A DNA stretch of 47,961 nt from Phycisphaerales bacterium (GTDB lineage Bacteria; Planctomycetota; Phycisphaerae; SM23-33; FEN-1343), in contig PMYD01000118.1 in assembly GCA_003171335.1 (NCBI GenBank), positions 40,706 through 88,666 on the forward strand, given 5' to 3'. Position numbers and translations under genes: made by a program. Shown piece by piece: positions 25,198 to 33,012 of the stretch. Under the pieces are notes generated by a model. It ran no database searches, had not been told where the DNA came from, and worked only from the letters and a program-made list of their open reading frames with translations. Position 1 is the stretch's first letter. Every line of letters begins with the position of its first letter.

Positions 25198-27228
25198 CTA
25201 CTGCCGCCGGGTCAGCTTTATCGCGGCCACTCTCACAGCCTGGGGCGTCGTGCTCCAGAAGTGAATCGTCAGTTCGCCCGTTTTCGCCGGCGGCACATCG
25301 AACGACAGCTCCCGCAGGCCGACAAAGGGCGTGCCATCCAAAGCGTAGACCTCTAAGCCAGCCCGCATGGCGCCGGCTCGGCCAGTGCCGTCATCGCTCA
25401 GCATGATCGTCATCCGCAGCGGCGTCCCCGCCGGCACGCGAAGCGAGTAGGCGAACCCCTGCTCGGGCCCGACCCCGCTTTCGCGCACGAAACGATCAGC
25501 GATTTGAAACGTGCGGCCGGTATGCAGCCGCTTGGCCAGTCGATGGCCTTCGGTCGCAAAGCCGCACAGGGCGTAATCCAATACGCCCCGCTCGGCCGCC
25601 ATCGCCCGCCGCAGCGGCAGCTCCAGCTTCCGCTCGGCCTCCAGTCCCTCGACCCAGCCGCGCAGGTCGCCGGTCATGCTGGCGCGATCGCCCGGACTGG
25701 GCTGCGCCGGGAAAAAGGGATCGCCAAAACGACGGATAATCTGCTCCGTCAGTTCGCTCAGCCGGCGAGCTTCCACGTCGAATGGGTCTGCCGCCTTCTC
25801 AGGCAGTTCCCACATTTCTTCGGTGTGGGCGGCGATCAGCCGGCACACTTGCAGACACGCTTGCGCCAATACTTCCAGCCGGCTCAGCGACTCGCGGATG
25901 TTGGCGCGAATGGCCGGGGCGAGGGTTTGGGAGGAGACATCGAACCGCCGCATGATTTCGCGCGACAGCTCCAGGGCCTGTTGCTTTTCGGCCAGGATCT
26001 GGGCGTGGGGCAGCGTCCGTCGGCCCTGCACCACCGACCAGATCTGCCGCATGTGTTCCAGCGGCTGGCCTGGCTCGAAAAGACCGAAGAGCACGATGTG
26101 CTTGGCGTGCTCCAGCGATGGGAAGCGAAAATGCGAGATGGATTGCTGGTCGATGTAGAGGCTGTGGCGGATGACATCGAACGTCTGCTCCAGCACATCC
26201 GCCAGTTCGGCCGACGCATCGCCCCACGTGGAACGCATCCACTCCCGCACGTGCTGGGCCAGCGGCGCCTGCGGCCGCATAAGCCAATGCGTGACCGGCA
26301 GGATGTTGGCCTCGTCGATCACATGACCCAGGCTGGTGTGCTGTGCGCCGCGATCGACGCGGAGAATGGCCACCGTCGCCCCCTTTTGGCGCGCGGCCGT
26401 CAGCCGCCGCTCCAGATATCGCGTATAGCAGGCCGGGAAAACCGCCTGGCCGTAGTACTCCGCCCCGCAGTCCGTCTCCATGCGAGCCTCGTATCGCTTT
26501 ACCGAACCGATCAGCTCCTCATCCGGCAGGAACGGGTGCCAGTCAAAAGGCTCCGTCTTGTACATCATCGAGACATTCGCGGCCGAAAGCTGCTCCACCG
26601 CCGCACGGACCGCAAGCTCATCCTGGCGAATGGCCGAAAACGGCCGGATCACCAACTGCTTGCCCAGCGGCTCGGTGACATCGGTGATCGCCTGGAGTAG
26701 CCGGCGGATCCGTTCGCTGGCCGGAATATCGCAAAACGGACGATGGGCGACCGGATACTGCGTCTCCGTCATGGTCAAAACCAGCTCGTCGACGGTGGGA
26801 AACAGCTCAAAGAACTCGGCGATCCTGGCGCGGATGTAGTCATACAGGGCGGCACAGTCCAGGTTGATCAGCCCATCGGCCGCCCGCAGCTCCGCCATCC
26901 GCTCCAGCAGGTCTTCGGGCCCGCTGATCTCGTGGTGCCACAGGCCCAGCCGAAGCCCCAGCCTTCGCGCATGTTCGCTGATCCGCCGCAGCGCCGCCTG
27001 GCGCTCCTCCAACTCCGGCCGCCGCCCACCGGCGGTGAGGGCCGGCAGCCGGCGGTAGGCGATGAAATCGTCGATGGCGTAGTTGCACAACTCTACCCCC
27101 CACACACCTTGGCCGGCCGCCTTATCCAGCACCTGGTGCACGTACGACTCGACCATCGGCCCCGTTTCAACGGCCGACCAGATAACGCGCACCGCCGCCG
27201 CGCTAGTCGATGCGGCTGCCTTTTTCAC
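25198..27228 (-). CDS. Putative glycoside hydrolase (TIM-barrel, family uncertain)
   Basis: About 676 residues, no signal peptide. The N-terminal two-thirds reads like a (beta/alpha)8 carbohydrate-active barrel: GVWGVELCNYAIDDF, LGLRLGLWHHEISGPEDLL, VDELVLTMTETQYPV, then METDCGAEYYGQAVFPACY and VAILRVDRGAQ. This recalls GH67-like alpha-glucuronidase relatives, but I cannot fix the family. Glu in MTETQ and in METDCGAEYYG are candidate catalytic acids. The middle is helical; the C-terminus (LRVPAGTPLRMTIMLSDDG) looks like a beta-sandwich. GTG 27228 follows GGGAGGG at 5 bases; GTG 27255 is an alternative adding nine residues. No carbohydrate genes adjoin it. Confidence 0.6.
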   Translation of the reverse strand: MKKAAASTSAAAVRVIWSAVETGPMVESYVHQVLDKAAGQGVWGVELCNYAIDDFIAYRRLPALTAGGRRPELEERQAALRRISEHARRLGLRLGLWHHEISGPEDLLERMAELRAADGLINLDCAALYDYIRARIAEFFELFPTVDELVLTMTETQYPVAHRPFCDIPASERIRRLLQAITDVTEPLGKQLVIRPFSAIRQDELAVRAAVEQLSAANVSMMYKTEPFDWHPFLPDEELIGSVKRYEARMETDCGAEYYGQAVFPACYTRYLERRLTAARQKGATVAILRVDRGAQHTSLGHVIDEANILPVTHWLMRPQAPLAQHVREWMRSTWGDASAELADVLEQTFDVIRHSLYIDQQSISHFRFPSLEHAKHIVLFGLFEPGQPLEHMRQIWSVVQGRRTLPHAQILAEKQQALELSREIMRRFDVSSQTLAPAIRANIRESLSRLEVLAQACLQVCRLIAAHTEEMWELPEKAADPFDVEARRLSELTEQIIRRFGDPFFPAQPSPGDRASMTGDLRGWVEGLEAERKLELPLRRAMAAERGVLDYALCGFATEGHRLAKRLHTGRTFQIADRFVRESGVGPEQGFAYSLRVPAGTPLRMTIMLSDDGTGRAGAMRAGLEVYALDGTPFVGLRELSFDVPPAKTGELTIHFWSTTPQAVRVAAIKLTRRQ

Positions 27229-27391
27229 AGCATCCCTCCCATGATTCCTATGCACCGGCCGTTTCCTTCCTTACCGATCACCGCATTGCAATGCAGGCCA
27301 TCCGGCCGCCGCCGACGCACCTGGCGGCAGCAAAAAGTTTCTTCATCTGGACTGTCTTGGACCCGCCAGGGCGGTCGATATTATGGATTGA

Positions 27392-28372
27392 ATGGTCCAG
27401 ACACAGAACGAAATCCGCCAGATGCTGGAAGAATCAGGCCTCAAGCCGCAGAAGATGTTCGGCCAGAACTTCCTGATCGACCACAATTTGCTGCGGGCGG
27501 TGGTGGAACTTTCCGGCGTCGCCGCGGGCGACAGCGTGCTGGAAGTCGGGCCGGGCACCGGCACGCTCACCGATGCGCTGTTGGCCGCGGGGGCCAACGT
27601 CCTGGCGGTGGAGATCGACCACGGGCTCTTTCGTCTGCTGTCGGCGCGGTATGAGGGGCAGCCGCACATCCGGCTGCTGCGGGCCGACGTGCTGTCGGGC
27701 AAGCACCATATCAATGCCGAGGTGCTCGCCGCCGCACGCGAGCTGGCGCCGGCCGGCCTGCACCTGGTGAGCAACCTGCCCTACAACATTGCCACGCCGC
27801 TGATCGCCGACTGCCTGCTCCAGTCGCTGGCGGCAGCGCGCGGCGAAACGGACGCGGTGCGATTCCTTCGCCTGACCGTGACGATTCAGCGCGAGCTGGC
27901 CCAGCGGCTGACGGCCACGGTGGACGATGAGGCCTACGGGCCGGCCTCCGTGCTGGTGGCTCTGCTGGCGAAGGTTCAGATGGGCAAAAAGCTGCCCTCG
28001 GAGGCGTTCTGGCCGACGCCCAGCGTGGTCAGCCAGATGATTCGCATTGATCCGGTCCTGCCGCCCACCGATGTGCTGGGCGATTCAGCCACGTTGCGGC
28101 AACTAGTCAATTGGGCCTTCAGCCACCGGCGAAAGAAGATCATCTCGACCGGCCGGCGGAAGAGCGCTTCGTTTCCGCCCGAGGCGATCGAGGCGGCGCT
28201 GGCCGCCGCCGACGTCGACCCCGACAGCCGGCCCGAGCGAATCACTCCACCGCAGTTCGCCAAGATGGCGGCGGAGCTGGCGAATTGGGCTGGAGGCCGG
28301 AGGCCGGAGGCTGGAGCAACGGACGCGAAGAGAGCCAAAGAGCATGGCAAGGACGTCGGGCAAGAGGAGTAG
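27392..28372 (+). CDS. rsmA: 16S rRNA dimethyladenosine transferase (RsmA/KsgA)
   Basis: A 326-residue SAM-dependent methyltransferase that dimethylates the two adjacent adenines in the 3'-terminal helix of 16S rRNA. Visible: QNFLID start motif (25-30), SAM motif I EVGPGTGTLT (51-60), acidic VEIDHGLFRLL, and the adenine-binding NLPYNIATPL (128-137). The C-terminal domain contains NWAFSHRRKKI. The last 25 or so residues (GGRRPEAGATDAKRAK...) are encoded by GGCTGGAGGCCGGAGG-type repeat sequence and are probably not part of the conserved fold. Confidence 0.94.
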   Translation: MVQTQNEIRQMLEESGLKPQKMFGQNFLIDHNLLRAVVELSGVAAGDSVLEVGPGTGTLTDALLAAGANVLAVEIDHGLFRLLSARYEGQPHIRLLRADVLSGKHHINAEVLAAARELAPAGLHLVSNLPYNIATPLIADCLLQSLAAARGETDAVRFLRLTVTIQRELAQRLTATVDDEAYGPASVLVALLAKVQMGKKLPSEAFWPTPSVVSQMIRIDPVLPPTDVLGDSATLRQLVNWAFSHRRKKIISTGRRKSASFPPEAIEAALAAADVDPDSRPERITPPQFAKMAAELANWAGGRRPEAGATDAKRAKEHGKDVGQEE

Positions 28373-28477
28373 CGGTGAGGCAAAGCGATGGGCTGTCTGG
28401 CCTCAGGCTTCCAGCCTTAAGCCTCTTCTTGCCAAAGCGATGTGCAAAGTCTAGAGTAATTCCCTGGAGTTGTGGAC
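28373..28477. repeat. Short AGGCTGGAAG-type repeat fragment between rsmA and the TPR gene
   Basis: 105 bases. CAGGCTTCCAGCCTTAAGCCTC near 28404-28425 is the reverse-complement style partner of the GGCTGGAGGCCGGAGGC run at the end of rsmA (about 28289-28316). A GGAG Shine-Dalgarno for the next gene lies at 28465-28468. Confidence 0.45.
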
Positions 28478-29905
28478 ATGGCCGAAGAGAACGGAAAAAG
28501 TCAGGCCCAGGGCGAAAAAGCCCCCGCCGCCGCGCCGGATGGCAAGGGCAAGCCATTTTTCGATCGGGCCAACCAGGTGGCCGAAAGCGGCAACTGGGAT
28601 TTTGCCATCGAGATGCTGCTGTTGGGCATTGCCAAGGAGCCCGAGAACCTGCTGCGCGGGCATCACCGCCTGCGCGAGGTGGCCATGCAGCGCAAGATGT
28701 CCGGCGGCAAGCCGGCCGGCTTCATGGGCAAGATGAAGCGCAAGAGCACCAAGGACCCGATGGAAAGCCTGATCAACGCCGAATGGCTCATGAGCCGCGA
28801 CCCGTCGGACCCGACAAGCTGGAAGCAGATTATCCTGGCGGCCCAGTGGGGCGGCTGGAAGGACGTCGTGGAGTGGGCCGGCGGCGCGCTGTACGACATC
28901 AACCGCATGACCCCCAAGCCCAGCAAGGAAATCTACCTCTTCCTGCGCGATGTGTACACCCAGGTCGAGCTGTTCGGCGAAGCCGTCCGCGCCTGCCAGG
29001 CGGCGGCGACGCTGGCGCCCAACGACCCGACGCTTCACGACTCGCTGCGCGACCTGTCGGCCCGGGCCACCATCCAGAAGGGCAAGTACGACCAGGGCGG
29101 CTCCTTCACCGATTCTGTGAAGGACCTCAAGGGCCAGATGGAGGCCGTGCGCGGCCAGGGCCTCAGCCAGAACGAGCAGTTCCTGCTGGAACAGGTGGTG
29201 AAGACCAAGGTCGTGTACGTGGCCGATCCCTCCGTGCCGGGCAAGATCATCGCGTACGTGGACGCCCTGGCCAAGCTCGATGAGGACGGGTACGAGAACG
29301 AGGCCATCGACGTCCTGACCAAGGCGTTTAAGGAATTGGGCACGTACCGCTACAAAGTTCGCATGGGCGATATCAGGATCAAGCAGATGAAGCGCCGGCG
29401 CGAGAAGCTGCGCGCTGTCGGCGACAAGGAGGCCGCCTCCAAGGCGGCCAAGGAGCTGCTGGCCTTCGAGCTGGCCGAGTACACCGAGCGGGCGGCGAAT
29501 TACCCCACGGACCTGGGCATCAAGTTCGAGCTGGGCGTGCGGCAGTTCCAGGCGGGCCAGTACGACGACGCCATTTCGACGCTCCAGCAGGCGCGGCGCG
29601 ATCCCAAGCACCGCCTGGCCGCCATGCACGCTCTGGGCATGGCGTTCTTCAAGAAAGCCTGGTACACCGAGGCCGCCGAGACCTTCCAGACCGCACTGGA
29701 TAGCGGCGATGTGCCCGAGAAGCGCCGCATCGAACTGATGTACGACCTGGGCCTCTGCCACGAGGCCACCGGCAACGCCGTCGAGGCGATTGCCCGCTAC
29801 TCCGATGTCGCCCAGCTTGACTTCAACTACCGCGATGTGAGGGAGAGAATCGAGAAGCTCAGAGCGAAGGCGGAGCAGGATAAGGGTGAAACGCCGCAAG
29901 GTTGA
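28478..29905 (+). CDS. Tetratricopeptide-repeat protein, function unknown
   Basis: About 475 residues from ATG 28478 (GGAG at 28465-28468; a GTG at 28472 has too little spacing). N-terminal Ala/Lys-rich linker, then helical repeats with TPR spacing: FFDRANQVAESGNWDFAIEMLL at about residues 26-47, FLRDVYTQVELFGEAVRACQAA, ELGVRQFQAGQYDDAISTLQQA, ALGMAFFKKAWYTEAAETFQTA and DLGLCHEATGNAVEAIARYSDV. A Lys/Arg-rich helical stretch (IRIKQMKRRREKLRAV) lies between. No signal peptide, so cytoplasmic; probably a scaffold. I do not recognise a named family. Confidence 0.85.
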   Translation: MAEENGKSQAQGEKAPAAAPDGKGKPFFDRANQVAESGNWDFAIEMLLLGIAKEPENLLRGHHRLREVAMQRKMSGGKPAGFMGKMKRKSTKDPMESLINAEWLMSRDPSDPTSWKQIILAAQWGGWKDVVEWAGGALYDINRMTPKPSKEIYLFLRDVYTQVELFGEAVRACQAAATLAPNDPTLHDSLRDLSARATIQKGKYDQGGSFTDSVKDLKGQMEAVRGQGLSQNEQFLLEQVVKTKVVYVADPSVPGKIIAYVDALAKLDEDGYENEAIDVLTKAFKELGTYRYKVRMGDIRIKQMKRRREKLRAVGDKEAASKAAKELLAFELAEYTERAANYPTDLGIKFELGVRQFQAGQYDDAISTLQQARRDPKHRLAAMHALGMAFFKKAWYTEAAETFQTALDSGDVPEKRRIELMYDLGLCHEATGNAVEAIARYSDVAQLDFNYRDVRERIEKLRAKAEQDKGETPQG

Positions 29906-29911
29906 GAAGAA

Positions 29912-30061
29912 ATTCCAAATCCCAAATTCCAAATCCCAAACAAATTCCAAGCACCAAATTCCAAACGAAGAGCTAGTGTCGCGATTTGCGCGGCGGCGTC
30001 CGTTCGCGCATTTTGGAGCTTGGGATTTGGTGCTTGTTTGGGATTTGGAATTTGGGATTTT
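29912..30061. repeat. AATTCCAAATCCC-type inverted repeat, copy 1
   Basis: Left arm 29912-29968 of tandem CCAAATTCCAAATCCCAAA units; right arm about 30018-30061 of the complementary GGGATTTGGAATTTGGGATT units, separated by about 50 unique bases. Similar element at 47745-47929. It occupies the gap between the TPR and U32 genes. Confidence 0.8.
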
Positions 30062-30098
30062 GCCTTTGCGGAAGCCCCACTTGCTATGATCTTCCACA

Positions 30099-32588
30099 AT
30101 GAAGCAAACTCCTGATCTCAACCCACCCGAACTCCTGGCTCCTGCCGGCAACATGGACTGTCTCCGCGCCGCGATCGCCAACGGGGCGGATGCCGTCTAC
30201 CTCGGCGGCCGGGCGTTTAATGCGCGAATGCGGGTGGCGAATTTCGGACCGGAGGAACTGGCCGAGGCGCGCGAGCTGACCGGCCGGTGCAATGTCAGAC
30301 TCTATGTGACGATGAACACGCTGCTCGCGCCGGCGGATCTCGAACCGGCCGCGCGGCAGCTCGATGAGTACGCGCGGCTGGGGGCCGATGCCTTGATCGT
30401 GCAGGATGCGGGCCTGCTGGAACTGGCGGCGGCGGCCGCGCCGGCGATGCCGCTGTTCGCCTCGACGCAGATGACGCTCAGCGAGCCGGCGGCCATCACG
30501 CAGGCTCACCGGCGCTGGAACATCCGCCGCGTCATCCTGCCGCGCGAGACCTCGCTGGCGGAACTGGCCCAGATCCGCGGGCAGACCGAGGTGGAACTGG
30601 AAGTCTTCATTCACGGGGCCATCTGCATCAGCTACTCCGGCCAGTGCCACGCCAGCCGCGTGGCCGGCGGACGCAGCAGCAATAAGGGCCAGTGCGCCCA
30701 GCCCTGCCGGCTGCCCTGGCGGCTGGCGGCCGAGGGCAAGCCGGTGGAGGCGGCGCCGCCGCACGTCATGTCCCCGCGCGATTTATGCCTGGTGGACCGA
30801 CTCGGCGAGTTGTGGCGGGCGGGGGCGCACGGGTTCAAGATCGAGGGGCGGGCCAAGAGCCCCGAGTATGTCGCCACCGTGGTCGATGTATACCGCCGGG
30901 CGCTCGATCGCGTGCTGGAGGGCAAGGATGCTCCCGCCAGCCCTGAGGACCGCTACGCCCTGGCGATGAGCTTTTGCCGCGGCTTCACGCACGGCTACGT
31001 CGATGGCAACCAGCCCGGCACGTTGACCGGCGGCCCCGGCCCCGGCAACGCCGGCGTGCGGATCGGCCACGTGGAGCAACTTCGCGGCCAGCGCGTGATC
31101 GTCGCCCTGGAACCCCCCGCCGCCGAGTTTGGCGGCCGGGCGGCCGGCCAATTGAAAGCCGGCGACGGCGTGGCCTTCGGCCTGCCCGACGAAGAGGGCC
31201 GCCGACCCGGTGCGGCGGTGTACGAGGTGGGATCGCTGCCGCACGGCTGCGTGGCGCTGGGCCTGGACAACCAGGCCGCGGCGTTCCTGCCCGCGATGAA
31301 GCCCGGTCTGGAAGTCTGGAAGACCTCCGACCCCGCGCTCGATGCCAAGGCCCGCCACAGCTATCGCCGCGTGGAGCCGCGGCGGAAGCGCCGAATTGAC
31401 GTTGGTGTCGCCGCATTGCCGGGTAAGCCGCTGCTCCTTCGATGCGGCAGCGCCGAGGTGGCGTCCGAGCGGCCGCTGGAAGCCGCGCGGCAGCACCCGC
31501 TGACGTTGGCCCTGCTGCGCGAGCAGCTTGGCCGGCTGGGCAACACGGCCTTCGAGCTGGGCGAGCTGACACTGCTGGGGCCTGAAGGGCCCTGCGATTG
31601 CGCGCCGGTGATGGCGCCAAAGAGCGTGCTGAATGAACTGCGCCGCCAGTTGGTTGAGAAGCTCGAGGGGAGAGAGGCTGGAGGCTGGCTTGCCCGGCGA
31701 AGCTTTAGCGAAGCCGGGAGGCTGGAGGCTGCAGAAACGGCGGGAAAAGAGACCAAAGTTAGGAGGCCAGAGGAGATGCTGGCCCAACTTCGCCAGCGGG
31801 CCATTGCTGCGCCGGCATCGGCAACAACGCCAACCCTCTCGGTTCTGATTCGGCACGTCGAGCAGCTCGTCCCGGCGATCGATGCACTGGCGGCCGGCCC
31901 CCTCCGCGGCCGCATCTATCTCGAACTGGCAACCCGACACTTGCCGCCGGCCATCGAGCGGATTCGTGCGGCGGGAATGACGGCCGCCCTGGTCGCCCCG
32001 CGGGTATTCTCGCCCTCGCAGCGCAGCCAGGTGGAGCGGCTGCTGGATACGCCCGGGGTCGGGGCCATGCTCGTGCGCAACGGGGGCACGCTGGCCCTGC
32101 TGCTCCAGCGGCGGGGGGATCTGCTGGCGGTGGGCGATGCCGCCCTGAACATCACCAACGAACTAGCCGCCAGGGCCATGCTGGACCTGGGATTGGCCCT
32201 GCTGACCCCCGGTCGCGACCTGGCGGCCGCGGAGCTGCCGGCCCTCCTGGCGGCAACGGGCGCGGGCCTGTGGGAACTGCCGGTGTATCTACACGAGGAG
32301 CTTTTCTTCACGCAGCACTGCCTCTGGTCCGCCCACCTGGGCAACGGCCGAGGCTTTGATCAGTGCGGCCGGCCGTGCAGGGCCACGCCCCTGGCGATGC
32401 AGAACCCGCGCGGGCAACTCTGGCCCGTGTGGCGCGACACTTTGGGCAGAACGGTCATCTTCGAATCGCAGGCCCGCCGGCTGAAGCTCGCCGGGCGGCC
32501 GGCGGCAATTCGCATTGAGCTATTGGATGAGGCCGGCGAAGAAATCGCCAGTGCTATCAACTCGTCAATCAATCCATTCGTTGACTAA
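30099..32588 (+). CDS. U32 peptidase-family RNA hydroxylation protein (RlhA-like, DUF3656)
   Basis: An 829-residue protein beginning PELLAPAGNMDCLRAAIANGADAVYLGG, the U32 barrel. The signature EVFIHGAICISYSGQC (168-183) and four cysteines, Cys176, Cys183, Cys199 and Cys203, match the iron-sulfur cluster ligands of RlhA/TrhP, which hydroxylate cytidine in 23S rRNA or uridine in tRNA. The length and middle domain fit RlhA-type proteins with DUF3656 better than the short TrhP type. The C-terminal part (RGRIYLELATRHLPPAIER) looks like a second barrel-like domain. Residues about 524-560 (LARRSFSEAGRLEA) are encoded by a dispersed repeat inserted between domains. Confidence 0.85.
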   Translation: MKQTPDLNPPELLAPAGNMDCLRAAIANGADAVYLGGRAFNARMRVANFGPEELAEARELTGRCNVRLYVTMNTLLAPADLEPAARQLDEYARLGADALIVQDAGLLELAAAAAPAMPLFASTQMTLSEPAAITQAHRRWNIRRVILPRETSLAELAQIRGQTEVELEVFIHGAICISYSGQCHASRVAGGRSSNKGQCAQPCRLPWRLAAEGKPVEAAPPHVMSPRDLCLVDRLGELWRAGAHGFKIEGRAKSPEYVATVVDVYRRALDRVLEGKDAPASPEDRYALAMSFCRGFTHGYVDGNQPGTLTGGPGPGNAGVRIGHVEQLRGQRVIVALEPPAAEFGGRAAGQLKAGDGVAFGLPDEEGRRPGAAVYEVGSLPHGCVALGLDNQAAAFLPAMKPGLEVWKTSDPALDAKARHSYRRVEPRRKRRIDVGVAALPGKPLLLRCGSAEVASERPLEAARQHPLTLALLREQLGRLGNTAFELGELTLLGPEGPCDCAPVMAPKSVLNELRRQLVEKLEGREAGGWLARRSFSEAGRLEAAETAGKETKVRRPEEMLAQLRQRAIAAPASATTPTLSVLIRHVEQLVPAIDALAAGPLRGRIYLELATRHLPPAIERIRAAGMTAALVAPRVFSPSQRSQVERLLDTPGVGAMLVRNGGTLALLLQRRGDLLAVGDAALNITNELAARAMLDLGLALLTPGRDLAAAELPALLAATGAGLWELPVYLHEELFFTQHCLWSAHLGNGRGFDQCGRPCRATPLAMQNPRGQLWPVWRDTLGRTVIFESQARRLKLAGRPAAIRIELLDEAGEEIASAINSSINPFVD
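31671..31740. repeat. Dispersed repeat inside the U32 gene
   Basis: GAGGCTGGAGGCTGGCTTGC, then a small palindrome around CGAAGCTTTAGCGAAGC, then GGGAGGCTGGAGGCTGCAG. The frame stays open through it. The sequence type recurs at 28289-28316 and 32790-32890. Confidence 0.6.
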
Positions 32589-33012
32589 GGACACGTTAGA
32601 GAGGAAACAGAACACTTTTATTGGTGCCACGGCTGTCCGCAGCCGTGCGCTGTGCATCGGGCGCCAGATGAGTGTCCCCCAGGTTTCCCACCTCCCCTTC
32701 CCGCGTGGGCGCGAGCGCACGGCTGCGGACAGCCGTGGCACCCGCGAAAGATTGCAGTCGCCCTGCCGTGATCCGGCCGTTCCTCCGGCCTGCCCTGAGC
32801 CTGTCGAAGGGCCTCCAGCACTTCGGCTTCGCTCAGTGCCCTGAGCCCGTCGAAGGGCCTCCAGCCTCCACCCTCAAACCTCCAGCCCCCGAAAACGACA
32901 AGTCCCAGGCATCGGTTCGTTACCATCAGCCCGGCTCACCGCCGGTGGGTTAACCTGATGCCTGGGACTTGCCCTGATTGTTGCCTTGGCGGATTGAATT
33001 CCTTTACATCAC
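32589..33012. repeat. Repeat-filled gap between convergent genes
   Basis: 424 bases without a gene. It holds the 120-bp inverted-repeat element (32623-32742), a segment with two GAGCCTGTCGAAGGGCCTCC-like units around 32797-32870, and a 15-bp inverted repeat with arms 32899-32913 and 32957-32971 (CAAGTCCCAGGCATC and its complement, 43-base loop). None has a coding look. Confidence 0.75.
32623..32742. mobile_element. 120-bp MITE-like element with 28-bp perfect terminal inverted repeats
   Basis: Left end 32623-32650 begins GGTGCCACGGCTGTCCGCAG; right end 32715-32742 is its exact reverse complement; 64 bases between. Each end is itself a near-hairpin (CACGGCTG-tccg-CAGCCGTG). No transposase frame and no clear target duplication. 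The hairpin at 25157-25188 looks like a solitary end. Confidence 0.7.
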
